NCBI RefSeq assembly: GCF_046533115.1
Contig: NZ_JAJQRC010000019.1
Coordinates: forward strand, 1 to 54,441
Direction of reading: 5' to 3'
Length of the DNA: 54,441 bases
Origin: JAIRMO01 sp046533115
GTDB lineage: Bacteria > Spirochaetota > Spirochaetia > Treponematales > Breznakiellaceae
Shown: positions 40,922-49,831 of the stretch, one piece after another
How the letters are laid out: each line of letters opens with the position of its first letter
Position numbering within the stretch: the first letter of the stretch is position 1
Made by a program: the position numbers and the translations under genes
The notes under the pieces: generated by a model
What the model saw: only the letters and a program-made list of their open reading frames with translations
Databases searched by the model: none
What the model was told of the DNA's origin: nothing

Positions 40922-43786
40922 ATGAAAAAGTTTAGGGTTTTACTGGTTTTGTGCGGTATGGTGCTATGGATCACCGGCTGTCCCACTTCCGTAGGTGAAA
41001 ATTTATCGATAAACCGGGATTGGAACAGTCTTATTACCTATATAACCGACTATAACCTTCAAACCTATGTTCCCATTCCGTCAACCGGGGAAGTGCCGGT
41101 CAGCGTGGTGAACCGGGGGGACCTGGATGTTACCGTCGTATGGAGGGACCATACCGGGGCAAACCTGCCCTCCCTGGCGGTATTCCAGGCGGATACGGTG
41201 TATAGGGCGGAAATAAAACTTATCCCCCGGGCCGGTTACGGGTTTGACCCTTCCATCCCCTTTGCGTATCATCCGGGCAAGATAACCAGCCAGGCCGATG
41301 ACCTGGGGGACCCCACCCGGACCGTTACGGTTACCTACAATAACTCCAATGACGCGGACATCACCTTTATCACCGACTACAATCTGCAGAGTTATGTCCC
41401 GGTCCCCATTGCCAGTGAAAGGCCGGTCCGGGCCGTGAATACCCGGGAGGACATGACGGTTGCGGCGGCATGGTCCGTGCAGAACTCGCCGGGTTCTGAT
41501 GCGTATAGTTCCATAGACACCGCGGATTCTTTTGTTTTTGAATTGGGCGCCGTGTACCGGGCGGTGATAGAACTGAAGACGAAACCGAAGTATCGTTTTT
41601 CCAGTACAAAGAACTTTACCTATACCGATGGGTCCCATATAGAGCCCGATGGTTCTACGACCGATCCCGATATAAGGAAATTTACGGTTACCTATTTGGC
41701 CACCAGGGCGCCCATGAAGATAAACGACTACAATTTGACCGCCTATCTGGCCAAACCCATGAGCGGTACCACGGCGGTCGGGTTCTTGGCCGCGCCCCAG
41801 TACACGGGAACCGTAAGCTGGCGAAATACCCTGACCCAGGCGGTACTGGCCGGACCCTTTCAATACGGCACGGCGTATACCGCGGAAGTGACCCTGACCC
41901 CCGCATCGGGTTATACCATAAGCGGCGTAGGCGGGACCGGCGGCATCGGGCAGGACGTGTTTATCCATACGGGGGCGGAGACCGTTACCAACCCGGCGGG
42001 GAGCGGCGTCGTGACCATCAAGTTTCCGGCGACCTCAAACGCCCCAAGCCCTATCGTGGTATACGACACCACGCTGACCGACCGCGTACCCAGGCCGGTC
42101 AGCCGGGCGACCCCGGTTATGTCCTTTTCCACGACCCAGTACCGCGGAACCGTGGTCTGGAGAAACACCGGAAGCAATGCGGTGTTGATCGGCCAATTTC
42201 AAACCAATATATCTTATACGGCGGTGATTTCCCTGACCGCCCTGCCGGGCTATACCTTTACCGGCATCGGGCAAAACGTATTTACCCATGCCCATGCCTC
42301 CGGAATCGTGACCAATGCCCCGAACAGCAGTACGGTAACGATTAACTTTCCCCCGGCCGGACCTTTTACCCACTCGGCCATGAGCTTTGGCCCGGTTGGC
42401 GCGGAGAACAGCGCCCTGAAACTGATGACGGAGCTGAAAGACAATAACAATCCCGTGGCTATTGGGCTTCCCGGGGGTGAAGAAGAAGTGGTTATCCCCA
42501 ATACGGTGGAGCTGCTGGCGGATTACAACAGTCCCACCAACATAACGATTGACGGCGGCGGCCGGGTCCTGAAGATCCAGGAAGCGGGCGCCCTTATTAC
42601 GGTAAGAAACGGCATTACCCTGACCTTGTTGAATATTACCCTGAAGGGTATGGACGCCAACAACCGGGCCCTGGTCAGGGTGCAAAGCGGGGGCAGGCTG
42701 ATCCTGGGGAACGGCGCGGTCCTTGACCACAATACGGTAACGGCCGCAGACTCCGCCGGCGGCGGGGTAAGGGTCGAGGGCGGGGAACTGGTCATAAACT
42801 CCGGGGCGGCGATCAAAAATATGACGGTCACCAGCCTTTCGGGGAGCGGCGTCTTTGGCGGCGGCGTGCTGATCGTCACCGGGGACTTCACCATGAACGG
42901 CGGGATCATACAGGATAATAAAGTCAGTGGCGGAGATGGTTCAGGCGGCGGGGTGGCTCTCCACCGATCCGGGTCAATTATTATGTCCGGTGGGAGTATA
43001 CAAGATAATGAGGTGGAGTATGGTCGGAATTCCGCCGGCGGGGTGGCTATAAGCAACGGAACCGGAACCTTTTACCTGCGTAACGGCAGTATAAAGGGGA
43101 ATAAAAATAATATGGATTCCGGCGTCGGCGCCGGCGGGGTGATAGTCACGGGGGATTTCTTCATGAGCGGCGCGGACGCGGTCATAGAGGGCAACCACCT
43201 TTCCGGCTCTGTGAGCAGCGGCGCCGGCGGGGTATATAGTACCTACGGGGCCTTTACCATGACCGACGGTACCATAAAGGGTAACACCGTGGCAGGACAG
43301 GGCGGCGGCGGCGTGTATGCAAAATCCTTCACTATGTCCGGGGGGATTATAGAAGGCAACACGGTGACGAATGGCGGCGCCGGGGTGTATTTAGTTAGTA
43401 ATAGCTTTATTATGAAAGGCGGGGTCATACAGAATAATGGCGGTACCGGTGCTTATGGGGTGTATATCGAATCTACCTCTGGCGCGCCATCGACTTTCAA
43501 GATGTCGGGGACCGCGAAGATAGAAGGCAACCCGGTGTTTTTGAAGGGGAACGCCACGATTACCATTGACGGGATCCTGAGCAGTCCTGCCCCGGCGGCA
43601 AGGGTCAAACACGAAGATGTCTCCCCCAGCTCCGGCAGCACCATCCGTTTGCTCCAGGCAAGTACGGAGGACCTTATCTCGGGAACTAATCTTAAGATCT
43701 GGTATGAGGACGGTACCAGTGCGAACACTCATATTGGCATCCCGTATGATGTTGGTGGGGTCTGGTATGCGAACTATAAGCCATAA
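40922..43786 (+). CDS. Array lipoprotein E (subtype 2)
   Basis: 954 aa. Signal MKKFRVLLVLCGMVLWITGCPTSVG (lipobox ITGC). The stalk is nearly the same as in gene B at both protein and DNA level (for example NRGDLDVTVVWRDHTGANLP against VVWKDHAGVNLP). The upstream 85 bases also match those before B, including GGCTTGTCAAGCCA and GGTAATAAAAGGGAGC. The solenoid has about 8 coils (AGGGVRV, FGGGVLI, SGGGVAL, GGAGVYL) that do not line up one for one with those of B. The tail is GGVWYANYKP. This pattern of a constant stalk with a changed helix points to duplication followed by divergence or gene conversion. Confidence 0.85.
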   Translation: MKKFRVLLVLCGMVLWITGCPTSVGENLSINRDWNSLITYITDYNLQTYVPIPSTGEVPVSVVNRGDLDVTVVWRDHTGANLPSLAVFQADTVYRAEIKLIPRAGYGFDPSIPFAYHPGKITSQADDLGDPTRTVTVTYNNSNDADITFITDYNLQSYVPVPIASERPVRAVNTREDMTVAAAWSVQNSPGSDAYSSIDTADSFVFELGAVYRAVIELKTKPKYRFSSTKNFTYTDGSHIEPDGSTTDPDIRKFTVTYLATRAPMKINDYNLTAYLAKPMSGTTAVGFLAAPQYTGTVSWRNTLTQAVLAGPFQYGTAYTAEVTLTPASGYTISGVGGTGGIGQDVFIHTGAETVTNPAGSGVVTIKFPATSNAPSPIVVYDTTLTDRVPRPVSRATPVMSFSTTQYRGTVVWRNTGSNAVLIGQFQTNISYTAVISLTALPGYTFTGIGQNVFTHAHASGIVTNAPNSSTVTINFPPAGPFTHSAMSFGPVGAENSALKLMTELKDNNNPVAIGLPGGEEEVVIPNTVELLADYNSPTNITIDGGGRVLKIQEAGALITVRNGITLTLLNITLKGMDANNRALVRVQSGGRLILGNGAVLDHNTVTAADSAGGGVRVEGGELVINSGAAIKNMTVTSLSGSGVFGGGVLIVTGDFTMNGGIIQDNKVSGGDGSGGGVALHRSGSIIMSGGSIQDNEVEYGRNSAGGVAISNGTGTFYLRNGSIKGNKNNMDSGVGAGGVIVTGDFFMSGADAVIEGNHLSGSVSSGAGGVYSTYGAFTMTDGTIKGNTVAGQGGGGVYAKSFTMSGGIIEGNTVTNGGAGVYLVSNSFIMKGGVIQNNGGTGAYGVYIESTSGAPSTFKMSGTAKIEGNPVFLKGNATITIDGILSSPAPAARVKHEDVSPSSGSTIRLLQASTEDLISGTNLKIWYEDGTSANTHIGIPYDVGGVWYANYKP

Positions 43787-43826
43787 GGTGCAGGGTATGG
43801 TTATGACGATTAAAAAAGGAAGGAAT

Positions 43827-46367
43827 ATGAAAGGGTTTACGGCTTTACTGGTTTTATGCTGCGGGACGCTGGGGATCGCCGGATGCGCCCTTCCGCTGGG
43901 GGAGGATTATTTGCTAACCCGGGACGGGGCCTCCAATGTCATCTATATAACCGACTACAACCTCATGAGTTATGTGCCCATCCCCAAGCCCGGGGATCGG
44001 CCGGTGACCCTGGTGGACAACCGGGGGGATCTGGAGGCGGCCGTGGTATGGAAAGACGAAGCCGGCGCCAATATACCCCTGCCCTTTGCGGCTTTCGCGC
44101 CCGGTACGGTGTATAAGGCGGAGATACGGTTAAGCCCCAAACCCGGCTACGGTTTTTACCCTTCCACCCCCTTTACCTATCCTGCGGGCAAGGTATATGA
44201 CCAGATCAATGATCTGGGGGATCCGATCCGGACCGTAACGGTTATCTATAACAGCTCCGACGACTGGAACATCACCTTTATCACCGACTACAACCTGCAG
44301 AATTATGTTCCGATTCCCCTGGCCGGGGAAAAGCCGGTGTGGCGCATCGATAACCGGGGGGACTTGACCGGTACGGTGACCTGGAAACGGAAAACAGGTA
44401 CCGATACTTTTACCGATGTCGTCGAGGCTCCAAATATTACCTTTGTCCTGGATACCGTGTACCAGGCGAGAATAGACCTGGCGGTGAAAGACGGATACCG
44501 TTTTTTCGCGGCCAGGAACTTTTACTATCCCGATGGTACCGCAGCGGTCCCCCAGGGCGACGAAACCGCTCCCAATAGCAGAAGCTTTGAAGTTCTCTAT
44601 CGGGCGACCCGGACCCCCATCATAATAAACGACTTTGACCTGACCCCCTATGTCTCCAAACCCATAAGCGGGACCACGGCGCTTACCTCCTTTGCCGCTT
44701 CCCAATATACCGGAACCATAACCTGGAAAAAAACCGGAACCCCGGATGTTTTGACCGGTCCCTTTCAGCCCAATACGGCCTATACCGCGGAGTTGATCCT
44801 GAACCCCGCTTCGGGCTATACCGTAACCGGAATAGGGCCGAACGCATTTTTCCATGCGGGGGCGGAAACCGTCGGCAATCCGGTGGGGATCGGCGCCGTG
44901 ACCCTTACGTTTTCGCCCACCGGAAGCCTGGGCAGCCCCACCGTGGTATACGATACCATCCTGACCGCCCGGCTGCCCAAACCGGTCAGCGGCATGACCC
45001 CGGTAACGGGGATCAACAGCGTCCAGTACTCCGGGGCCATAAGCTGGAGCCCCGTTGACAGCACTTTTCAAGAGGGCAGGACCTATACGGCGGTGCTTAC
45101 CTTAAACGCCGTCTCGGGCTATACCTTTACCGGGATAGGGCATAACGTATTTTCCCATGGGGAGGCCCTGGGAATCACCAACCCGGCGGACAGCGGCACG
45201 GTAACGATAACCTTTCCCGCCACCGCCTCCGCTACCTATCAGGTAATTACCTCCTTTGGCCCGGTGGAGACCGAAGCCAGCGCCCTGTGGTTAATGCGGG
45301 AGTTAAAAGACGACACCTATCCCCTGTACATTGACCTTACCGATAACGTATCCAACGAACCGGAATTGGTTACACCGGTGGTCCTGACGGCGAATGATAA
45401 TTGTCCTGCCACGGTTATTATCAACGGCCATGGCCGTACCCTGAAGATACCCTCCACAGGTGGCGCCCTGCTGACCGTGGGGGGGGGCGTTACCCTGCGC
45501 TTGCAGCACCTTACCCTGGAGGGCATTGCCACTAACGATGCCCCCCTCGTGCGGGTCAATGCCGGAGGAAACCTGAGCCTGGGGACCGGGGTGGTTATTA
45601 CGGGTAATGAAAGTACCGGAACCGTTGGCGGGGTATGGGTCGACGGCGGGACCTTGACGCTGAACAACGGCGGGGCGATCGAACTCAACAGCGCCGCCGC
45701 TAAGTATGCCGGCGGCGGGGTGTATGTCGAGCACATGGGGCTGTTCAACATGAATGGCGGGACCATCGAATCCAATACGGTTTCCGGCCTGGGTTCCGGC
45801 GGCGGTTTGTACGTTAAGGATGGGACCGTGGATATGAACGGCGGGACCATACAAAACAATGAGGCCACCGCCACCGCCCCCGCCCCCACCACCGCCCCGG
45901 ATGAGGTTTCCGGCGGTGGGGTGCTGCTCAGCAAGGGGGTGTTCAACATGAATGGTGGGATCATAACGGATAATATGGCCCCGGGGCCCAATCCCGTCAA
46001 TGATAATATAGGTATACATATAGGCACTTCAAGAACTGGCATGGCCTTTACCATGACGGGAGAGGCCCGGGTGGCAAGTACCAACAAGATACTTTTAGAT
46101 GATGGCGTTATTGTAATTGGGGGCCTTCTGACTTCTACGGGGACCGTGGCGAATATCATTGTCTTCGGTGACCCTCTCGACGAGGACCCTAACGACTTGC
46201 TACCTGATGATCCTACTAAGACCAGGCCCTTAGTGGCGGCCCCTGCTTTGGGCCTCCTGCAGGCGGCTGTGAACGCCAACCAGTTCCTTTATGACGGCTA
46301 CCCAGGTCACATTAGGATTGACAGCAACCCGGGGGCTGACTCTGCTTATGTCGGATATTATCAATAA
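43827..46367 (+). CDS. Array lipoprotein F (subtype 1)
   Basis: 846 aa from the ATG at 43827 (AAAGGAAGG upstream); longer frames overlap gene E and lack a signal. Signal MKGFTALLVLCCGTLGIAGCALPLG (lipobox IAGC, with an extra Cys pair). Stalk modules match gene C closely (LVDNRGDLEAAVVWKDEAG against LVDSRGDLEAAVAWKDKDG). The solenoid is short, about 4 full coils. One inter-coil loop carries a low-complexity TATAPAPTTAP stretch (45865-45899) absent from all other paralogues. The end ADSAYVGYYQ keeps the Tyr-rich motif. It lies 40 bases after E and 33 before G. Confidence 0.84.
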   Translation: MKGFTALLVLCCGTLGIAGCALPLGEDYLLTRDGASNVIYITDYNLMSYVPIPKPGDRPVTLVDNRGDLEAAVVWKDEAGANIPLPFAAFAPGTVYKAEIRLSPKPGYGFYPSTPFTYPAGKVYDQINDLGDPIRTVTVIYNSSDDWNITFITDYNLQNYVPIPLAGEKPVWRIDNRGDLTGTVTWKRKTGTDTFTDVVEAPNITFVLDTVYQARIDLAVKDGYRFFAARNFYYPDGTAAVPQGDETAPNSRSFEVLYRATRTPIIINDFDLTPYVSKPISGTTALTSFAASQYTGTITWKKTGTPDVLTGPFQPNTAYTAELILNPASGYTVTGIGPNAFFHAGAETVGNPVGIGAVTLTFSPTGSLGSPTVVYDTILTARLPKPVSGMTPVTGINSVQYSGAISWSPVDSTFQEGRTYTAVLTLNAVSGYTFTGIGHNVFSHGEALGITNPADSGTVTITFPATASATYQVITSFGPVETEASALWLMRELKDDTYPLYIDLTDNVSNEPELVTPVVLTANDNCPATVIINGHGRTLKIPSTGGALLTVGGGVTLRLQHLTLEGIATNDAPLVRVNAGGNLSLGTGVVITGNESTGTVGGVWVDGGTLTLNNGGAIELNSAAAKYAGGGVYVEHMGLFNMNGGTIESNTVSGLGSGGGLYVKDGTVDMNGGTIQNNEATATAPAPTTAPDEVSGGGVLLSKGVFNMNGGIITDNMAPGPNPVNDNIGIHIGTSRTGMAFTMTGEARVASTNKILLDDGVIVIGGLLTSTGTVANIIVFGDPLDEDPNDLLPDDPTKTRPLVAAPALGLLQAAVNANQFLYDGYPGHIRIDSNPGADSAYVGYYQ

Positions 46368-46400
46368 AGGGAATTAAAAATGGACGCAAGGAGCAGGACG

Positions 46401-49400
46401 ATGAAAAGTTTTAAGGTTTTGATGATTTTGTGCGGCGTCTTGATCGCGGGGTGCGCCGTTCCCCTGGGAGAGGATTATTTGATCACCCGGGACGGGGCCG
46501 TTGGGTCTGCCCATATAACCGACTACAACCTCCAAAACTATGTGCCGGTTCCAAAGCCGGACGAGCGGCCGGTGTTTCTGGTCAATGACCGGGGGGACCT
46601 GGAGATGAGCGTGGTGTGGAAAGACGAAAACGGTACGGAAGCAGCCATTGATACCTTTGCGGCGCATACGGTGTATAAAGCGGAAATAACCATCACCCCC
46701 AAACCGGGCTATAGCTTCTACTCCACCCCCTTTGCCTATCCCTCGGGTAAGGTAAGGGCCCAGATCGACGATCTGGGGGACCCGGTGCGGACCGTTACGG
46801 TTACCTATAATAACTCCGACGACTGGAACATCACCTTTATCACCGACTATAACCTGCAGAACTACGTCCCCATTCCCCTGGCCACCGAACGGCTGGTCCG
46901 GGAGGTGGATACCCGGGCGGACATGCGGGTACAGGCAACATGGCAAGAAAAAACTTCCACTGGTTTCGCTGACATACTCCTGGACCCCTTTGCCTTTGCC
47001 TTGGGGGGCATATACAAGGCGGACATACGGTTGACGGCGAAAGAGGGCTACCGGTTTATCGAGGGGGAAAAATTTACCTATCCCGACGGTCCGGAGCCAA
47101 GTCTCCCCCTCATCGATGACAGTTCCACCACCCGGCGCTTCGTGGTTATCTATCTGCCGACCATGAGCCCCACGGTGATAAGTGACCTTAACCTGACCGC
47201 GTATATACCTAACCCCATAGGCGGGTCGGCGCCGGTCGTGTCCTTTGCCGGAACCCAGTATACCGGAACCGTGAGCTGGAAAATCACCAATACCCAGGCT
47301 GTTTTGACCGGTCCCTTTCAGTCCGGTACGGCATATACCGCGGAGCTGATCTTAAAGCCCAGTGCGATGTATACCTTGACCGGGGTCGGGTCAAACGCCT
47401 TTATCCATACGGGGGCGGAGACCATCGCCAATTTGGCGGGGAGCGGTTCCGTTACCATTATCTTTCCGCCCTCGGCGGAGGCCGGCAGCCCCACTGTCGT
47501 ATATGACACCAATTTAACCGGCTACCTGCCCAAACCGGTAAACGGCGTAACCCCGGTTACCGGCATTACCGGAGCCCAGTACAGCGGAACCGTGGCCTGG
47601 AGCCCGGCCCACAGCACCTTTCAATTAGGTCAAGCCTATACGGCGTCGCTTGCCTTAAATGCCGCTCCGGGCTTTACCTTTACCGGGGTGGGGCAAAACG
47701 TGTTTTCCCATAATGACGCCCCCGGAACCGTAACCAACTCCGCTAACAGCGGCACGGTAACGATAGTCTTTCCCGCGGCCCGGCCCCCAAGCAATTCGGT
47801 GCTAAGCTTTGGTCCCCCGGATAATGAGGACAGCGCCCTGGCGCTGCTAAAGGAAAGAAGCGCCGCCAGTAACCAGGTGGTTATTGACCTTCCCGCCGGT
47901 TCGGAGGATGTAGCTTACAGCGCTACCCTGCTGCCCTATGCTACCAGTCCGGCCCTGGTGGTTATTGACGGCCACGGCCGGACCCTGAAGAAGACGAGCC
48001 TCGGGTCCTTAATTACCGTCGGAGGGGGCGTTATCCTGACCCTGCAGAATATTACCCTGGAGGGCCCGGGCCCCAATACCGAGAATAATGCCCCCCTGAT
48101 TACGGTACTGTCCGGGGGAAAGCTGATCCTGGGGACCAATGCGGTTTTGAGCGGCAACGAGACCAGTTCGACGGCCGGGGGGGTCGCAGTCAACGGCGGG
48201 ACGCTGATCATGAATCCCGGGTCGGTGATCAAAAAAATGAAGGCCCTGCGGGCCGGCGGGATACTGATCAGCGGTAACGGCATGGTCATCATGTCCGGCG
48301 GGACCATAGGCGGGACCGATCCCAATGATGGCAACAGTGTTTCCGCGTACTATTCCGGCGGCGGCGTTTTGATCAATGGCGGTTCTTTTAATATGTACGG
48401 AGGGTCCATACTATCCAATAAAGCGGAAGGATCTTCATTTTCTGAATGCGCCGGCGGGGTGGCGCTTGTACATTTCCCCGGCGTGGGGGGGATGATAAAG
48501 AGCGAGTTCACCTTCAACGGCGGGACCATAAAGGGTAATACTGCCGCGGGGGAGCATTCCGGCGGCGGGGTGGGAGCCTTTGGTACTGCGGGTTCTTCCA
48601 TCACCATCAGCGGGACCGCGGTCATCGAGGGCAATACGGTCACGAGGGCTTCTTCCGGCGGCGGCGTGTGTATTAATCAGAACCTTTCCACCCTCACCAT
48701 AGAGGGGGGAACCATAACGGGCAATATTGCCAGGGGGTCCGATTCCGGCGGCGGGGTATACAACAATGGACAGTATTTCTCCCTGTACGGCGGGACCATA
48801 ACGGGCAATACCGCCCAGGAGTCCAACTCCGGCGGCGGCATATATATCGATAATGGGACCGCGACTGAACCCTTCAATATATTGGGCGGAACCATAACGG
48901 GCAATACCGCCCAGGGGCCCAACTCCGGCGGCGGCATATATAGCAAGGGGAGAACCCAGATAAATGGCCCGGCGGTGACCATCGAGGGCAATATTGCCAA
49001 GGGGGCTTCCTCCGGCGGCGGCATATATATCGATAATGGGACCACCGAGGCTGACCCCTTCAATATACTGGCCGGAACCATAAAGGGCAATAGTGCCGAG
49101 GGGGCTTCTTCCGGCGGCGGCATATATGTCAGAGAGTACGCATTCGCCAAAATGGGGACCGGGGCGGTCATAAAGGGCAATACGGCGACCGGCTCCAATT
49201 CGGGCGGCGCCGTGTATATCCATTACATCCACATTACCAGTACCACCCAAAGAGGGGTGTTCGAGATGACCGGCGGAACCATAGGCGGGACAGGGTCGGG
49301 GGATGGCAATACCGCAGCCGAGGGCGCCAACGGCGTGTATGCCACCGGGCAGTTTAAACTGACGGGCGGGGTGATAACGGGAAATACCGAGGGAACTAAC

Positions 49401-49766
49401 AAGTATGGCGTGTATGTTGCCGGCCATGATGTCAACCGTTTAGATAATTTCATGATAAGCGCCGGGGGGAAGGTAGATCCGGGGGCAGCTTCGGCGGGGT
49501 ATCCGGGCAATGTGGTTTTTTTGAAGTACTACGCCGCAAATGCGTACTTTTTGATTAAAGTGGGGGGCGAACTGAGTATTGGATCGAGTATTGTGGCAAA
49601 TATCTACACCGATCCTCCTCCCACTCCTGATGTACACTTATTGTACTCTTTTCAAGATGATTGGATCACTGGTCAGAATGCTCGGTTTTTGGTTAATGGC
49701 GTTCTGCACAAAATTAGTGGCGGGACTACTAACAACAACATTGATTGGTATGGAGACTACCAATAA
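46401..49766 (+). CDS. Array lipoprotein G (subtype 3)
   Basis: 1121 aa from the ATG at 46401 (AAGGAGCAGG upstream); the earlier ATG at 46380 would put seven polar residues before the signal. Signal MKSFKVLMILCGVLIAGCAVPLG (lipobox IAGC). Subtype-3 stalk as in D (DMRVQATWQEKTSTGF, SFGPPDNEDSALALLKE). About 12 coils, including a recent two-coil duplication of 183 bp (units starting 48831 and 49014, SGGGIYIDNGT...PFNIL). The cap NTAAEGANGVYATGQFKLTGGVI and the tail NIDWYGDYQ follow. Just after the stop a second copy of the tail coding sequence (WYGNYTQ-stop) occurs in another frame, suggesting a small duplication at the 3' end. Confidence 0.85.
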   Translation: MKSFKVLMILCGVLIAGCAVPLGEDYLITRDGAVGSAHITDYNLQNYVPVPKPDERPVFLVNDRGDLEMSVVWKDENGTEAAIDTFAAHTVYKAEITITPKPGYSFYSTPFAYPSGKVRAQIDDLGDPVRTVTVTYNNSDDWNITFITDYNLQNYVPIPLATERLVREVDTRADMRVQATWQEKTSTGFADILLDPFAFALGGIYKADIRLTAKEGYRFIEGEKFTYPDGPEPSLPLIDDSSTTRRFVVIYLPTMSPTVISDLNLTAYIPNPIGGSAPVVSFAGTQYTGTVSWKITNTQAVLTGPFQSGTAYTAELILKPSAMYTLTGVGSNAFIHTGAETIANLAGSGSVTIIFPPSAEAGSPTVVYDTNLTGYLPKPVNGVTPVTGITGAQYSGTVAWSPAHSTFQLGQAYTASLALNAAPGFTFTGVGQNVFSHNDAPGTVTNSANSGTVTIVFPAARPPSNSVLSFGPPDNEDSALALLKERSAASNQVVIDLPAGSEDVAYSATLLPYATSPALVVIDGHGRTLKKTSLGSLITVGGGVILTLQNITLEGPGPNTENNAPLITVLSGGKLILGTNAVLSGNETSSTAGGVAVNGGTLIMNPGSVIKKMKALRAGGILISGNGMVIMSGGTIGGTDPNDGNSVSAYYSGGGVLINGGSFNMYGGSILSNKAEGSSFSECAGGVALVHFPGVGGMIKSEFTFNGGTIKGNTAAGEHSGGGVGAFGTAGSSITISGTAVIEGNTVTRASSGGGVCINQNLSTLTIEGGTITGNIARGSDSGGGVYNNGQYFSLYGGTITGNTAQESNSGGGIYIDNGTATEPFNILGGTITGNTAQGPNSGGGIYSKGRTQINGPAVTIEGNIAKGASSGGGIYIDNGTTEADPFNILAGTIKGNSAEGASSGGGIYVREYAFAKMGTGAVIKGNTATGSNSGGAVYIHYIHITSTTQRGVFEMTGGTIGGTGSGDGNTAAEGANGVYATGQFKLTGGVITGNTEGTNKYGVYVAGHDVNRLDNFMISAGGKVDPGAASAGYPGNVVFLKYYAANAYFLIKVGGELSIGSSIVANIYTDPPPTPDVHLLYSFQDDWITGQNARFLVNGVLHKISGGTTNNNIDWYGDYQ
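48831..49100 (+). repeat. 183-bp internal duplication in gene G
   Basis: GGCGGCGGCATATATATCGA plus TAATGGGACC occurs at 48831 and again at 49014, followed in both by the codons for PFNIL and a GGAACCATAA block. The offset is 183 bases, 61 codons, two coils. Confidence 0.65.
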
Positions 49767-49831
49767 CTGGTATGGAAATTACACACAGTAATGGGCTTGT
49801 CCCGGAAAGGTCTTAGGGGGAGGAGATAAGG

